DNA from: Coccinella septempunctata | Taxonomy: Eukaryota > Arthropoda > Insecta > Coleoptera > Coccinellidae | Direction of reading: 5' to 3' | Assembly: GCF_907165205.1 (NCBI RefSeq) | Contig: NC_058192.1 | Location: forward strand, 33,694,001 to 33,758,000 | Length of the DNA stretch: 64,000 nt | In this document: positions 12,559-23,000 of the stretch, piece after piece | Layout of the letters: each line of letters begins with the position of its first letter | How positions within the stretch are numbered: position 1 is the first letter of the stretch | Position numbers and translations under genes: made by a program | The notes under the pieces: generated by a model | Database searches by the model: none | What the model saw: the letters and a program-made list of their open reading frames with translations, nothing else | Told to the model about the DNA's origin: nothing

Positions 12559-13085
12559 GATTCGCTCAGGTACTCGATGCATAGGCCGTGCTCTACAAGT
12601 TTTTGAATCATATCTGTTGAGTCGGTTGGTTGTTTTTTTTTGTTGTTTTGAGTGTAATAAGTTATTAAATCAAGAGGTGAGAGATTCAAGACTTGATTTT
12701 TGGTTTTTTTCCACTGTGATGAGGTGGTATTTTTATTATTTGTTTTGAATATTCCCCCGAGTCTAAAGAGGTACGCATAGCGGGTGCCCCGTAATTCAAG
12801 ATCCCGATATTATAAATTAACATCTTCTGACTGTGATTTGTTGTTCAGTCTTCACTACTGCATCAGCTGGCGTTGGGATAGGCGTTTTATCATTTTGCGT
12901 CGGAGCGGAGTATTCGTGGACGCTCTACGTCTGATCCGTGACATTTTATCTTTCCTTTCCTGGTTTTCCTTGTTTTCGTGGTCCTCCTGATCTGTCTTTT
13001 AAGTCTTCCTTACAGACCCAAGGAAGTGAAGCGTGTCCATTCTGTTTATCCCCAACCTGTTGCCTGCACTTAGTTTGTTCTCAAA
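12559..13085 (+). promoter_or_regulatory. TE1 5' untranslated region (putative internal promoter)
   Basis: There are 527 bp of non-satellite DNA before ORF1, with T-rich runs around 12630-12650 and 12700-12740. Two small open frames (12557-12748 and 12784-12990) lack recognisable motifs and are not annotated as genes. Non-LTR elements of this kind carry their promoter inside the 5' UTR. I cannot point to a convincing initiator or downstream promoter motif, so the regulatory role is inferred from position only. Confidence 0.5.
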
Positions 13086-14096
13086 ATGCCGCCATCCTGT
13101 CCTTTCTGCGTTAAGACCGTTTTGAGTAGTCAATCATCTATATCCTGCTCAAAATGCAGTAAATGCTTTCACGCTTCTTGTGCTAATTTGTCAGACAAGG
13201 AGTTATGTATATTGAAGAGCAGTCAAAATTGCAGATGGGATTGTACTGCCTGTTCCTCCAGTGAACGCTCTATGCGAAGTCGTGCCAGCGGTTCCTCTAT
13301 TTCTCCGTCTATCTCGAACTCTGATTCATCTAAGAGTCAACTTATTACCTTGGAACACTTCAATTTGCTCATGAATCAAATGCAAACCTTGATTGCCAGT
13401 GTCGATCGTGTGGAGAAGCGACAGGACGATCTATTTTCTCAAATTTCTGTTTGCACGTCCACTTTGAGCGATCATTCAAGAATCCTATCCGAGCATCAAA
13501 ACTCACTGGAGCGATGTTCGGAGGATGTCCACACGATTGGTCTATCCCAGGCGACTTTGTCGGAGGATTTGTCCGCGATGAGGGAGAGGGTGACTACCCT
13601 TGAGAGCGGTATTTCTTCGCTTTCTCGACCTGGTTCTGACTATTCTGAGGTTCTGGAACGCTTTAAGAGGTCGCACAATGTCATTTTAGTCGATGTGCCG
13701 GAGAGCGGAGATTCTTCTCGGGATATGGTGCTTGCAAGGGAAATTGTTGAACACATTCATAAACCTTCTGGTTCCAGCATTGTTGGAGTGACACGTCTTC
13801 AAGCTAAGAATACTTCGAGACCACGTTGGTTGAAGGTCTCGTTTTCTGCCCCCGATGCTGTGACTCGGATCTTGAGGAACAAACTTTCCCTTCGTGGAGA
13901 ACCACGATTCAAAAATATATCTATTAAGGATGATAAGACGAGAGAGCAGATTAATCAGCTGAACGCCCTGCGCGAGGAGTTGAAGACGAGGCAGTCCGGA
14001 GGGGAAGGAAATCTAACGATTAAGTATGTGAAGGGCTGTCCTAGAATCGTGACTAATGCTGCAAGTGCTTCACCATATACTTCGAAAAAAAACTAG
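13086..14096 (+). CDS. TE1 ORF1 protein: PHD finger, coiled coil, RNA-binding-like C-terminus
   Basis: A 336-aa protein that likely binds the retrotransposon RNA and assembles the ribonucleoprotein particle. Residues 5-56 form a C4HC3 PHD-type zinc finger: C5, C8, C21, C24, H29, C32, C53 and C56, with the expected tryptophan W51 two residues before C53. Residues 60-85 are a serine-rich linker. Residues about 86-180 are polar and heptad-like, probably a coiled coil for oligomerisation. From about 196 the pattern NVILVDVPES...GVTRL...WLKVSF...ILRNKLSLR resembles the RRM-like domain of non-LTR ORF1 proteins, followed by a basic tail (KDDKTREQ...IKYVKGCPRIV). The start context caaaatg suits an insect start codon. 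The stop at 14094 follows a run of eight A. Domain names are inferred from motifs, not from a search. A role in chromatin targeting through the PHD finger is possible but unproven. Confidence 0.92.
   Translation: MPPSCPFCVKTVLSSQSSISCSKCSKCFHASCANLSDKELCILKSSQNCRWDCTACSSSERSMRSRASGSSISPSISNSDSSKSQLITLEHFNLLMNQMQTLIASVDRVEKRQDDLFSQISVCTSTLSDHSRILSEHQNSLERCSEDVHTIGLSQATLSEDLSAMRERVTTLESGISSLSRPGSDYSEVLERFKRSHNVILVDVPESGDSSRDMVLAREIVEHIHKPSGSSIVGVTRLQAKNTSRPRWLKVSFSAPDAVTRILRNKLSLRGEPRFKNISIKDDKTREQINQLNALREELKTRQSGGEGNLTIKYVKGCPRIVTNAASASPYTSKKN
14087..14093 (+). promoter_or_regulatory. Putative -1 ribosomal frameshift slippery site (A AAA AAC)
   Basis: In the ORF1 frame the codons are tcg aaa aaa aac tag. 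The heptamer aAAAAAC is therefore in the canonical X XXY YYZ phase immediately before the ORF1 stop. A -1 slip continues as cta gat aat ata aga tca tgg cct gta atg, which is the ORF2 frame and has no stop before the ORF2 methionine at 14120. The ORF2 frame is open upstream as far as about 14057. The motif and phase are seen directly; use for an ORF1-ORF2 fusion is inference. A downstream structure was not established, and reinitiation at 14120 is the ordinary alternative. Confidence 0.5.
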
Positions 14097-14119
14097 ATAA
14101 TATAAGATCATGGCCTGTA

Positions 14120-16885
14120 ATGTATACCAATATACAATCCCTTGGATCTAAATTCTCTGAACTGCAGTCGCTCATTCGGTGTTATCGTCCTAGTATCATT
14201 ATGTTATCGGAGACTTGGCTCAAACCCTCAATCAAGGACAGTGTTTACACTATTCCCACTTATACTCTTTACCGCGATGATAACAAGGAAGCAGTTGGTT
14301 ACCGTGGTGTTTGTATCTACGTGAGCGACTGCATTTCCGACAATTTCAACATCAAAGCTGTGCACGAGGACTGGTCTGGGATTGATAATCTATTTCTAAA
14401 CATCTCGAATAAAGATTTTTCAATCACACTAGGCTGTATTTATCGTCCAAGACCTTGTCTTTCTGATCAAGCTCTGTCTGATTTTCTGTCCAAATTATCT
14501 TTGACAGAAAGGAACGTATTGATTGCAGGAGATTTTAATTGCCCTGACGTTCGGTTTCCACTTATACACGTTCCTGCATCCACTTCACCATCGTACCCGT
14601 TAGCTAAATTGTTTGTTGATTCTGGATTGCAGCAGCTTGTTCTGCAGCCTACAAGATTTAGAGATGGTCAGAGTCCATCTTTGCTGGACTGGATTATATC
14701 TTCCGATCCCAACCTGATTTCTGGAATAGAATATCAGCCTCCGTTGGGGAAGTCCGACCATGCAGTTTTGGCTGCGGCACTTCAGATCAATTTTTCAAGT
14801 AGTTTGAACCGACATAACCGCTCAGTCCCAATAATCAATTACGACGCTGTGAATTCCGAACTTCATAAAATGTGCTGGGTCGATTTGTTCGAGCGGGATG
14901 ATGACGTCGATATCATGTGGAACAAATTTGTCGATATTATGAAGGCAACGCTCTCAAGGTTCACTCGACTGAGGACCATTAAACAGAACCCAATCAAGCC
15001 ATGGATTAGCCAGAATATTCTGAAGATGATCAGATCTAAAAAATCTTTGTGGCAAAGATACCTCCGCAGTAGATCTGATGCCGATTACCGTAACCATAGG
15101 TCCTACTCCAACTTTGTTTCAACTGAGATCAACAAGGCAAAAACCTCCTACGAGTCCCAACTTGCCTCCAGCAGGAACCGGAAGAAGTTTTTCAAGTACA
15201 TGAGAGCAACAATGAACTCGAGAGTATCTTTCCCGTTGGTCAGAAATTCTGCAGGAGATATTTCTAAAGATGCTCGAGAATCCGCGGATTCCCTTGCTGA
15301 AGTCTTTGCTGGCGTCTGCTGTTCCGAACCGGATGGACCATTGCCCTCGGTTCGTATTCCTGGTCCTGGTGATGAGCTTGAGGTTGTTGCTGTTGATGAG
15401 GAATTGGTGCTCAAACATCTGATGAGTCTCAAGGAGTCTTCCTCTCCTGGCCCGGATGGACTTTCTCCTTTCACACTAAAAAAATGTGCTTCTGCCATTG
15501 CTCTCCCCTTGTCCATCATTTTTAAGCAGTCGTTGGCTACTTCCGCTCTCCCAAAGGATTGGCTGAAGGCGTCGGTAACGCCTATATTCAAAAAGGGTGA
15601 CAAACTCTCGCCCAATAATTGCCGACCCATAAGCCTCACCTCCTCGGTATCCAAGGTCTTGGAGAGAATTGTCTGTGAGCAACTTCTTCAATTTGCGCTT
15701 ACACATTACATAGTACCTCGTGAACAGCACGGTTTTGTTCCTGGTCGGTCTACTATGACTAATCTACTGAGCTGCCTGAATGATTGGACTCGATCCTTGG
15801 ATCGGGGCTCACCTGTGGATGTACTGTACTTGGACTTCTCCAGGGCGTTTGACCGGGTCCCGCATCGTCGTCTCCTGTTCAAGCTGCGGCACCTGGGCAT
15901 TAGAGGTGGGTTGCTCTCGTGGATCAAGGCCTTTCTCTCCAATAGAACGTTTCGAGTGAGAGTGGCAGATGTTCACTCATCTGCAGACAATTTGATGACC
16001 AGTGGTGTTCCGCAGGGATCCGTCTTGGGCCCCATTCTCTTCTTGTTGTACACGTCTGATCTGCCTCGACTTCTGAGATCTCCATGTGCTCTTTTTGCGG
16101 ATGACACAAAAATATATAACAACTCATCGAATGCGAGGACTTTACAGGACGATTTGCGGGCTGTGGAGGATTGGTGTCGAGCATGGTTGTTGCCACTGAA
16201 CACTAGCAAATGCCGAGTTTTACATCTAGGTAGAGGTAATCCGAAGTTTCATTACGTGGTGGATGGTCAACGTTTAGCCCCTGTTGACCACTATAATGAT
16301 TTGGGTATCATGGTGTCCCATGATTTGAGCTGGTCCCAACACGTGGCGGCTACCGTGGCAAAGGCAAGACAGATGACCTATATGATTCAAAGGTCGTTCA
16401 GGGGTTGTAGCTTGGAAACTTGTCGGATGCTCTATTGCAGTTACGTGCGCCCTTTGATGGAGTATGCTGGACCGGTGTGGTGTCCTTCTCTCAGGAGCGA
16501 CCAACTTCTCCTCGAGTCTGTGCAGCGTTGGAATACAAGAATTCCTTTTGGGAGGATAAGGCCAGACTACCAGGCTCGTTTGAGGTTAATGAACCTACAA
16601 TCCTTTGAGGATCGACGTAACAGAGGAGATCTTATTGTTACCTACCGGGCTTTGCATGGATTCTTCGGTGTGAATCTTGATCACCTCTACATGAGAAGCA
16701 GCACACAACTCCGTGGCCATGCCTTCAAACTGGCGAAGGAGAATTTCAGGACCACACTGCGACAAACGTTCCTTTCCAACCGGGTTTTTGACAGATGGAA
16801 TGGGCTGCCTCACACTGTTGTTGACGCTGATTCGGTTAACACGTTCAAAAACCGACTCGACCGGCTTATTCGCGACCAGAATTGA
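14120..16885 (+). CDS. TE1 ORF2 protein: APE endonuclease and reverse transcriptase
   Basis: A 921-aa polyprotein that nicks target DNA and copies the element RNA there (target-primed reverse transcription). The endonuclease spans about 1-230: N4 in TNIQSL, E31 in SETWL, YRGVCIYV at 61-68, IYRP at 107-110, GDFN at 137-140, LLDW at 188-191 and the catalytic SDH at 212-214. The reverse transcriptase spans about 430-690: PGPDGLSP (443-450), CRPISLTSS (501-509), QHGFVPGRST (536-545), YLDFSRAFD (570-578, catalytic D572), GVPQGSVLGP (629-638) and FADD (659-662, catalytic D661/D662). The thumb and C-terminal region contain NDLGIMV (726-732) and RWNGLP (892-897), typical of CR1/L2-like elements. There is no RNase H domain. 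The start at 14120 is the first methionine in frame, 23 nt after the ORF1 stop; the frame is open further upstream to the slippery site. No internal stop or frameshift is visible. Confidence 0.95.
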   Translation: MYTNIQSLGSKFSELQSLIRCYRPSIIMLSETWLKPSIKDSVYTIPTYTLYRDDNKEAVGYRGVCIYVSDCISDNFNIKAVHEDWSGIDNLFLNISNKDFSITLGCIYRPRPCLSDQALSDFLSKLSLTERNVLIAGDFNCPDVRFPLIHVPASTSPSYPLAKLFVDSGLQQLVLQPTRFRDGQSPSLLDWIISSDPNLISGIEYQPPLGKSDHAVLAAALQINFSSSLNRHNRSVPIINYDAVNSELHKMCWVDLFERDDDVDIMWNKFVDIMKATLSRFTRLRTIKQNPIKPWISQNILKMIRSKKSLWQRYLRSRSDADYRNHRSYSNFVSTEINKAKTSYESQLASSRNRKKFFKYMRATMNSRVSFPLVRNSAGDISKDARESADSLAEVFAGVCCSEPDGPLPSVRIPGPGDELEVVAVDEELVLKHLMSLKESSSPGPDGLSPFTLKKCASAIALPLSIIFKQSLATSALPKDWLKASVTPIFKKGDKLSPNNCRPISLTSSVSKVLERIVCEQLLQFALTHYIVPREQHGFVPGRSTMTNLLSCLNDWTRSLDRGSPVDVLYLDFSRAFDRVPHRRLLFKLRHLGIRGGLLSWIKAFLSNRTFRVRVADVHSSADNLMTSGVPQGSVLGPILFLLYTSDLPRLLRSPCALFADDTKIYNNSSNARTLQDDLRAVEDWCRAWLLPLNTSKCRVLHLGRGNPKFHYVVDGQRLAPVDHYNDLGIMVSHDLSWSQHVAATVAKARQMTYMIQRSFRGCSLETCRMLYCSYVRPLMEYAGPVWCPSLRSDQLLLESVQRWNTRIPFGRIRPDYQARLRLMNLQSFEDRRNRGDLIVTYRALHGFFGVNLDHLYMRSSTQLRGHAFKLAKENFRTTLRQTFLSNRVFDRWNGLPHTVVDADSVNTFKNRLDRLIRDQN

Positions 16886-17033
16886 CTTTTTCATGTTACT
16901 GTGAATAGGTGCTTATTTCTCGGGTTTTGTTTTTTTTTTTCATTTCTTTGTGCCCATTGCATTCGAGTGTTTTTTTTTTTTTTTCTCTTTGTAATTTTGA
17001 GTTTATGGGTGAAAACCCCTACTCTTTTTGTTT

Positions 17034-17035
<2 letters not shown>
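16886..17035 (+). other. TE1 3' untranslated region
   Basis: About 150 bp between the ORF2 stop and the trinucleotide tail. It holds two long T runs (about 16929-16940 and 16970-16984) and ends gggtgaaaacccctactc, in which ggggt/acccc-like bases could form a small hairpin (gggt gaaa accc). A hairpin just before the tail is a common recognition feature for the reverse transcriptase of non-LTR elements; its role here is inferred. Confidence 0.7.

Positions 17036-17071
<36 letters not shown>
17036..17071 (+). repeat. TE1 3' tail, (TAA)12
   Basis: Twelve perfect TAA units follow tttat and run directly into the satellite at ttcgaaaac. Trinucleotide A/T tails instead of poly(A) are known for several non-LTR clades. 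The last bases overlap the aatt target duplication, so the exact end is ambiguous by up to four bases. Confidence 0.92.
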
Positions 17072-17072
<1 letters not shown>

Positions 17073-17073
17073 T
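17070..17073 (+). repeat. TE1 target-site duplication, 3' copy (aatt)
   Basis: The satellite resumes as aattcgaaaactatg and continues in the same monomer phase as the left flank. It matches the uninterrupted site at 26787-26790. Confidence 0.6.
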
Positions 17074-20027
17074 CGAAAACTATGTGCAGTTTCAAGATTT
17101 GGTTCGAATCGATCCAATAGTTCCTTAAGAATTGAAATGATATTTTGCCGAATCGACTACTGAAATCTTCATTCCTATCAGAACTATCGATCTGAAATTC
17201 AACATGTGCATCTCAATTCGAAAACTATGTGCAGTTTCAAAATTTGGGTCGAATTGGTTCAACAGTTTTTGAGGAATTGATATCACACTTTGCCGAATAG
17301 ACCACTGAAATCTCAATTCCTATCTGCACTATCGAACTGAAATTCAACATGTGCATCTCAATTCGAAAACTATGTGCAGTTTCAAGATTTGGTTCGAATT
17401 GATCCAACAGTTTTCGAGGAATTGATATCACACTTTGCCGAATTGACCACTGAAATCTCAATTCCTATCTGAACTATCGAACCGAAATTCAACATGTGCA
17501 TCTCAATTCGAAAACTATGTGCAGTTTCAAGATTTGGTTCGAATCGATCCTATAGTTCCTTAGGAATTGAAATGATATTTTGCCGAATCGACTACTGAAA
17601 TCTCAATTCCTATCTGAACTATCGAACTGAAATTCAACATGTGCATCTCAATTCGAAAACTATGTGCAGTTTCAAGATTTGGTTCGAATCGATCCAACAG
17701 TTTTCGAGGAATTGATATCACACTTTGCCGAATTGACCACTGAAATCTCAATTCCTATCTGAACTATCGAACATAAATTCAACATGTGCATCTCAATTCG
17801 AAAACTATGTGCAGTTTCAAGATTTGGTTCGAATCGATCCAATAGTTCCTTAGGAATTGAAATGATATTTTGCCGAATCGATTACTGAAATCTTCATTCC
17901 TATCAGAACTATCGATCTGAAATTCAACATGTGCATCTCAATTCGAAAACTATGTGCGATTTCAAGATTTGGGTCGTATTGGTTCAACAGTTTTCGAGGA
18001 ATTGATATCACACTTAGCCGAATTGACCACTGAAATCTCAATTCCTATCTGAACTATCGAACCGAAATTCAACATGTGCATCTCAATTCGAAAACTATGT
18101 GCAGTTTCAAGATTTGGTTCGAATCGATCCAACAGTTTTTGAGGAATTGATATGACACTTTGCCGAATTGACCACTGAAATCACAATTCCCATCTGAACT
18201 ATCGAACTGAAATTCAACATGTGCATCTCAATTCGAAAACCATGTGCAGTTTCAAGATTTGGTTCGAATCGATCCAATAGTTCCTTAGGAATTGAAATGA
18301 TATTTTGCCGAATCGACTACTGAAATCTTCATTCCTATCAGAACTATCGATCTGAAATTCAACATGTGCATCTCAATTCGAAAACTATGTGCGATTTCAA
18401 GATTTGGGTCGTATTGGTTCAACAGTTTTCGAGGAATTGATATCACACTTAGCCGAATTGACCACTGAAATCTCAATTCCTATCTGAACTATCGAACCGA
18501 AATTCAACATGTGCATCTCAATTCGAAAACTATGTGCAGTTTCAAGATTTGGTTCGAATCGATCCAATAGTTCCTTAGGAATTGAAATGATATTTTGCCG
18601 AATCGACTACTGAAATCTCAATTCCTATCTGAACTATCGAACTGAAATTCAACGTGTGCATCTCAATTCGAAAACTATGTGCAGTTTCAAGATTTGGTTC
18701 GAATTGATCCAACAGTTTTCGAGGAATTGATATCACACTTTGCCGAATTGACCACTGAAATCTCAATTCCTATCTGAACTATCGAACTGAAATTCAACAT
18801 GTGCATCTCAATCCGAAAACTTTGTGCAGTTTCAAGATTTGGTTCGAATTGATCCAATAGTTCCTTAGAAATTGAAATGATATTTTGTCGAATCGACTTC
18901 TGAAATCTCCATTCCTATTAGAACTATCGATCTGAAATTCAACATGTGCATCTCATTTCGAAAACTATCTGCAGTTTCAAAATTTGGTTCGAATTGATCC
19001 AACAGTTTTCGAGGAATTGATATCACACTTTGCCGAATAGACCACTGAAATCTCAATTCCTATCTGAACTATCGAACTGAAATTCAACATGTGCATCTCA
19101 ATCCGAAAACTATGTGCAGTTTCAAGATTTGGTTCGAATTGATCCAATAGTTCCTTAGGAATTGAAATGATATTCTGTCGAATCGACTTCTGAAATCTCC
19201 ATTCCTATTAGAACTATCGATCTGATATTCAACATGTGCATCTCATTTCGAAAACTATGTGCAGTTTCAAGATTTGGTTCGAATCGATCCAACAGTTTTC
19301 GAGGAATTGATATCACACTTTGCCGAATTGACCACTGAAATCTCAATTCCTATCTGAACTATCGAACTGAAATTCAACATGTGCATCTCAATCCGAAAAC
19401 TATGTGCAGTTTCAAGATTTGGTTCGAATTGATCCAACAGTTTTCGAGGAATTGATATGACACTTTGCCGAATTGACCACTGAAATCACAATTCCCATCT
19501 GAACTATCAAACTGAAATTCAACATGTGCATCTCAATTCGAAAACCATGTGCAGTTACAAGATTTGGTTCGAATCGATCCAATAGTTCCTTAGGAATAGA
19601 AATGATATTTTGCCGAATCGACTACTGAAATCTTCATTCCTATCTGAACTATCGATCTGAAATTCAACATGTGCATCTCAATTCGAAAACTATGTGCAGT
19701 TTCAAGATTTGGTTCGAATCGATCCAACAGTTTTCGAGGAATTGATATCACACTTTGCCGAATTGACCACTGAAATCTCAATTCCTATCTGCACTATCGA
19801 ACTGAGATTCAACATGTGCATCTCAATTCGAAAACTATGTGCAGTTTCAAGATTTGGTTCGAATCGATCCAATAGTTCCTTAAGAATTGAAATGATATTT
19901 TGCCGAATCGACTTCTGAAATCTCCATTCCTATTAGAACTATCGATCTGAAATTCAACATGTGCATCTCATTTCGAAAACTATGTGCAGTTTCAAGATTT
20001 GGTTCGAATCGATCCAACAGTTTTCGA
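17074..20027 (+). repeat. Forward satellite block 3 (start of block copy 2)
   Basis: About 20 forward monomers. From 17447 the variants follow 1016 onward at an offset of 16,431 (for example cctatagttcc, acataaattc, ctatcagaac and cgtattgg in the same order), with one 145-bp monomer missing before the junction. 17074-17446 instead continues the interrupted monomer run of block 2 and matches 26791-27163. The end is the second copy of junction J1. Confidence 0.93.
20019..20027. other. Inversion junction J1, copy 2
   Basis: The same novel joint as at 3733-3741: gatccaacagttttcgag followed by ttgagatgcacatg. The identical joint sequence, including the single g after agttttcga, shows that both junctions descend from one inversion event later duplicated with its surroundings. 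Confidence 0.93.
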
Positions 20028-23000
20028 GTTGAGATGCACATGTTGAATTTCAGTTCGATAGTTCAGATAGGAATTGAGATTTCAGTGGTCAATTCGGCAA
20101 AGTGTGATATCAATTCCTCAAAAACTGTTGGATCAATTCGAACCAAATCTTGAAACTGCACATAGTTTTCGGATTGAGATGCACATGTTGAATTTCAGTT
20201 CGATAGTTCAGATAGGAATTGAGATTTCAGTGGTCAATTCGGCAAAGTGTGATATCAATTCCTCGAAAACTGTTGGATCAATTCGAACCAAATCTTGAAA
20301 CTGCACATAGTTTTCGAATTGAGATGCACATGTTGAATTTCAGTTCGATAGTGCAGATAGGAATTGAGATTTCAGTGGTCTATTCGGCAAAGTGTGATAT
20401 CAATTCCTCAAAAACTGTTGAACCAATTCGACCCAAATCTTGAAACTGCACATAGCTTTCGAATTGAGATGCACATGTTGAATTTCAGATCGATAGTTCT
20501 GATAGGAATGGAGATTTCAGTAGTCGATTCGACAAAATATCATTTCAATTCCTAAGGAACTATTGGATCGATTCGAACCAAATCTTGAAACTGCACATAG
20601 TTTTCGAATTGAGATGCACATGTTGAATTTATGTTCGATAGTTCAGATAGGAATTGAGATTTCAGTGGTCAATTCGGCAAAGTGTGATATCAATTCCTCG
20701 AAAACTGTTGGATCGATTCGAACCAAATCTTGAAACTGCTCATAGTTTTCGAATTGAGATGCACATGTTGAATTTCAGTTCGATAGTTCAGATAGGAATT
20801 GAGATTTCAGTAGTCGATTCGGCAAAATATCATTTCAATTCCTAAGGAACTATAGGATCGATTCGAACCAAATCTTGAAACTGCACATAGTTTTCGAATT
20901 GAGATGCACATGTTGAATTTCGGTTCGATAGTTCAGATAGGAATTGAGATTTCAGTGGTCAATTCGGCAAAGTGTGATATCAATTCCTCGAAAACTGTTA
21001 GATCAATTCGAACCAAATCTTGAAACTGCACATAGTTTTCGAATTGAGATGCACATGTTGAATTTCAGATCGATAGTTCTGATAGGAATGAAGATTTCAG
21101 TAGTCGATTCGGCAAAATATCATTTCAATTCCTAAGGAACTATTGGATCGATTCGAACCAAATCTTGAAACTGCACATGGTTTTCGAATTGAGATGCACA
21201 TGTTGAATTTCAGTTCGATAGTTCAGATGGGTATTGTGATTTCAGTGGTCAATTCGGCAAAGTTTCATATCAATTCCTCGAAAACTGTTGGATCAATTCG
21301 AACCAAATCTTGAAACTGCACATAGTTTTCGGATTGAGATTCACATGTTGAATTTCAATTCGATAGTTCAGATAGGAATTGAGATTTCAGTGGTCAATTC
21401 GGCAAAGTGTGATATCAATTCCTCGAAAACTGTTGGATCAATTCGAACCAAATCTTGAAACTGCACATAGTTTTCGAATTGAAATGCATATGTTGAATTT
21501 CGGTTCGATAGTGCAGATAGGAATTGAGATTTCAGTGGTCTATTCGGCAAAGTGTGATATCAATTCCTCAAAAACTGTTGAATCAATTCGACCCAAATCT
21601 TGAAACTGCACATAGTTTTCGAATTGAGATGCACATGTTGAATTTCAGATCGATAGTTCTGATAGGAATGAAGATTTCAGTAGTCGATTCGGCAAAATAT
21701 CATTTCAATTCTTAAGGAACTATTGGATCGATTCGAACCAAATCTTGAAACTGCACATAGTTTTCGAATTGAGATGCACATGTTGAATTTCAGTTCGATA
21801 GTGCAGATAGGAATTGAGATTTCAGTGGTCAATTCGGCAAAGTGTGATATCAATTCCTCGAAAACTGTTGGATCGATTCGAACCAAATCTTGAAACTGCA
21901 CATAGTTTTCGAAATGAGATGCACATGTTGAATTTCAGATCGATAGTTCTAATAGGAATGGAGATTTCAGAAGTCGATTCGACAAAATATCATTTCAATT
22001 CCTAAGGAACTATTGGATCGATTCGAACCAAATCTTGAAACTGCACATAGTTTTCGAATTGAGATGCACATGTTGAATTTCAGATCGATAGTTCAGATAG
22101 GAATGAAGATTTCAGTAGTCGATTCGGCAAAATATCATTTCAATTCCTAAGGAACTATTGGATCGATTCGAACCAAATCTTGTAACTGCACATGGTTTTC
22201 GAATTGAGATGCACATGTTGAATTTCAGTTCGATTGTTCAGATGGGAATTGTGATTTCAGTGGTCAATTCGGCAAAGTGTCATATCATTTCCTCGAAAAC
22301 TGTTGGATCAATTCGAACCAAATCTTGAAACTGCACATAGTTTTCGGATTGAGATGCACATGTTGAATTTCAGTTCGATAGTTCAGATAGGAATTGAGAT
22401 TTCAGTGGTCAATTCGGCAAAGTGTGATATCAATTCCTCGAAAACTGTTGGATCGATTCGAACCAAATCTTGAAACTGCACATAGTTTTCGAATTGAGAT
22501 GCACATGTTGAATTTCAGTTCGATAGTGCAGATAGGAATTGTGATTTCAGTGGTCTATTCGGCAAAGTGTGATATCAATTCCTCCAAAACTGTTGGTTCA
22601 ATTCGAACCAAATCTTGAAACTGCACATAGTTTTCGAAATGAGATGCACATGTTGAATTTCAGATCGATAGTTCTAATAGGAATGGAGATTTCAGAAGTC
22701 GATTCGACAGAATATCATTTCAATTCCTAAGGAACTATTGGATCAATTCGAACCAAATCTTGAAACTGCACATAGTTTTCGGATTGAGATGCACATGTTG
22801 AATTTCAGTTCGATAGTTCAGATAGGAATTGAGATTTCAGTGGTCTATTCGGCAAAGTGTGATATCAATTCCTCGAAAACTGTTGTATCAATTCGAACCA
22901 AATTTTGAAACTGCAGATAGTTTTCGAAATGAGATGCACATGTTGAATTTCAGATCGATAGTTCTAATAGGAATGGAGATTTCAGAAGTCGATTCGACAA

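Larger units (their letters stand above)
12559..17069 (+). mobile_element. TE1: full-length two-ORF non-LTR retrotransposon (CR1/L2-like group)
   Basis: A 4,511-bp element with a 5' UTR (12559-13085), ORF1 with PHD finger (13086-14096), ORF2 with endonuclease and reverse transcriptase (14120-16885), a short T-rich 3' UTR and a trinucleotide tail. No LTRs are present. Both ORFs are free of stops and frameshifts, and all catalytic motifs of the endonuclease and polymerase are present, so it may be retrotransposition-competent. The ORF1 architecture, the APE-type endonuclease and the RWNGLP motif near the ORF2 C-terminus suggest the CR1/L2/Jockey group; the exact clade needs a tree. It sits in satellite with an empty homologous site in the same window, so the insertion is younger than the block duplication. 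Whether 12559 is the true transcription start cannot be told from one copy. Confidence 0.93.

Noticed and set aside
12432..12689. Fusion frame linking satellite and TE1 5' UTR
   Set aside because: Created by chance at the insertion boundary, with no independent support.
12557..12990. Two small open frames in the TE1 5' UTR
   Set aside because: Low-complexity, cysteine/phenylalanine-rich translations without motifs, one overlapping the satellite edge. They are better explained as untranslated region.
15119..16894. Several minus-strand and other-frame open frames inside TE1 ORF2
   Set aside because: They overlap the reverse transcriptase in other frames, lack domains and are shadows of the true coding frame.
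12559..17069. LTR retrotransposon or retrovirus-derived copy
   Set aside because: No LTRs, protease, integrase or RNase H. The APE endonuclease plus reverse transcriptase order and the trinucleotide tail identify a non-LTR element.
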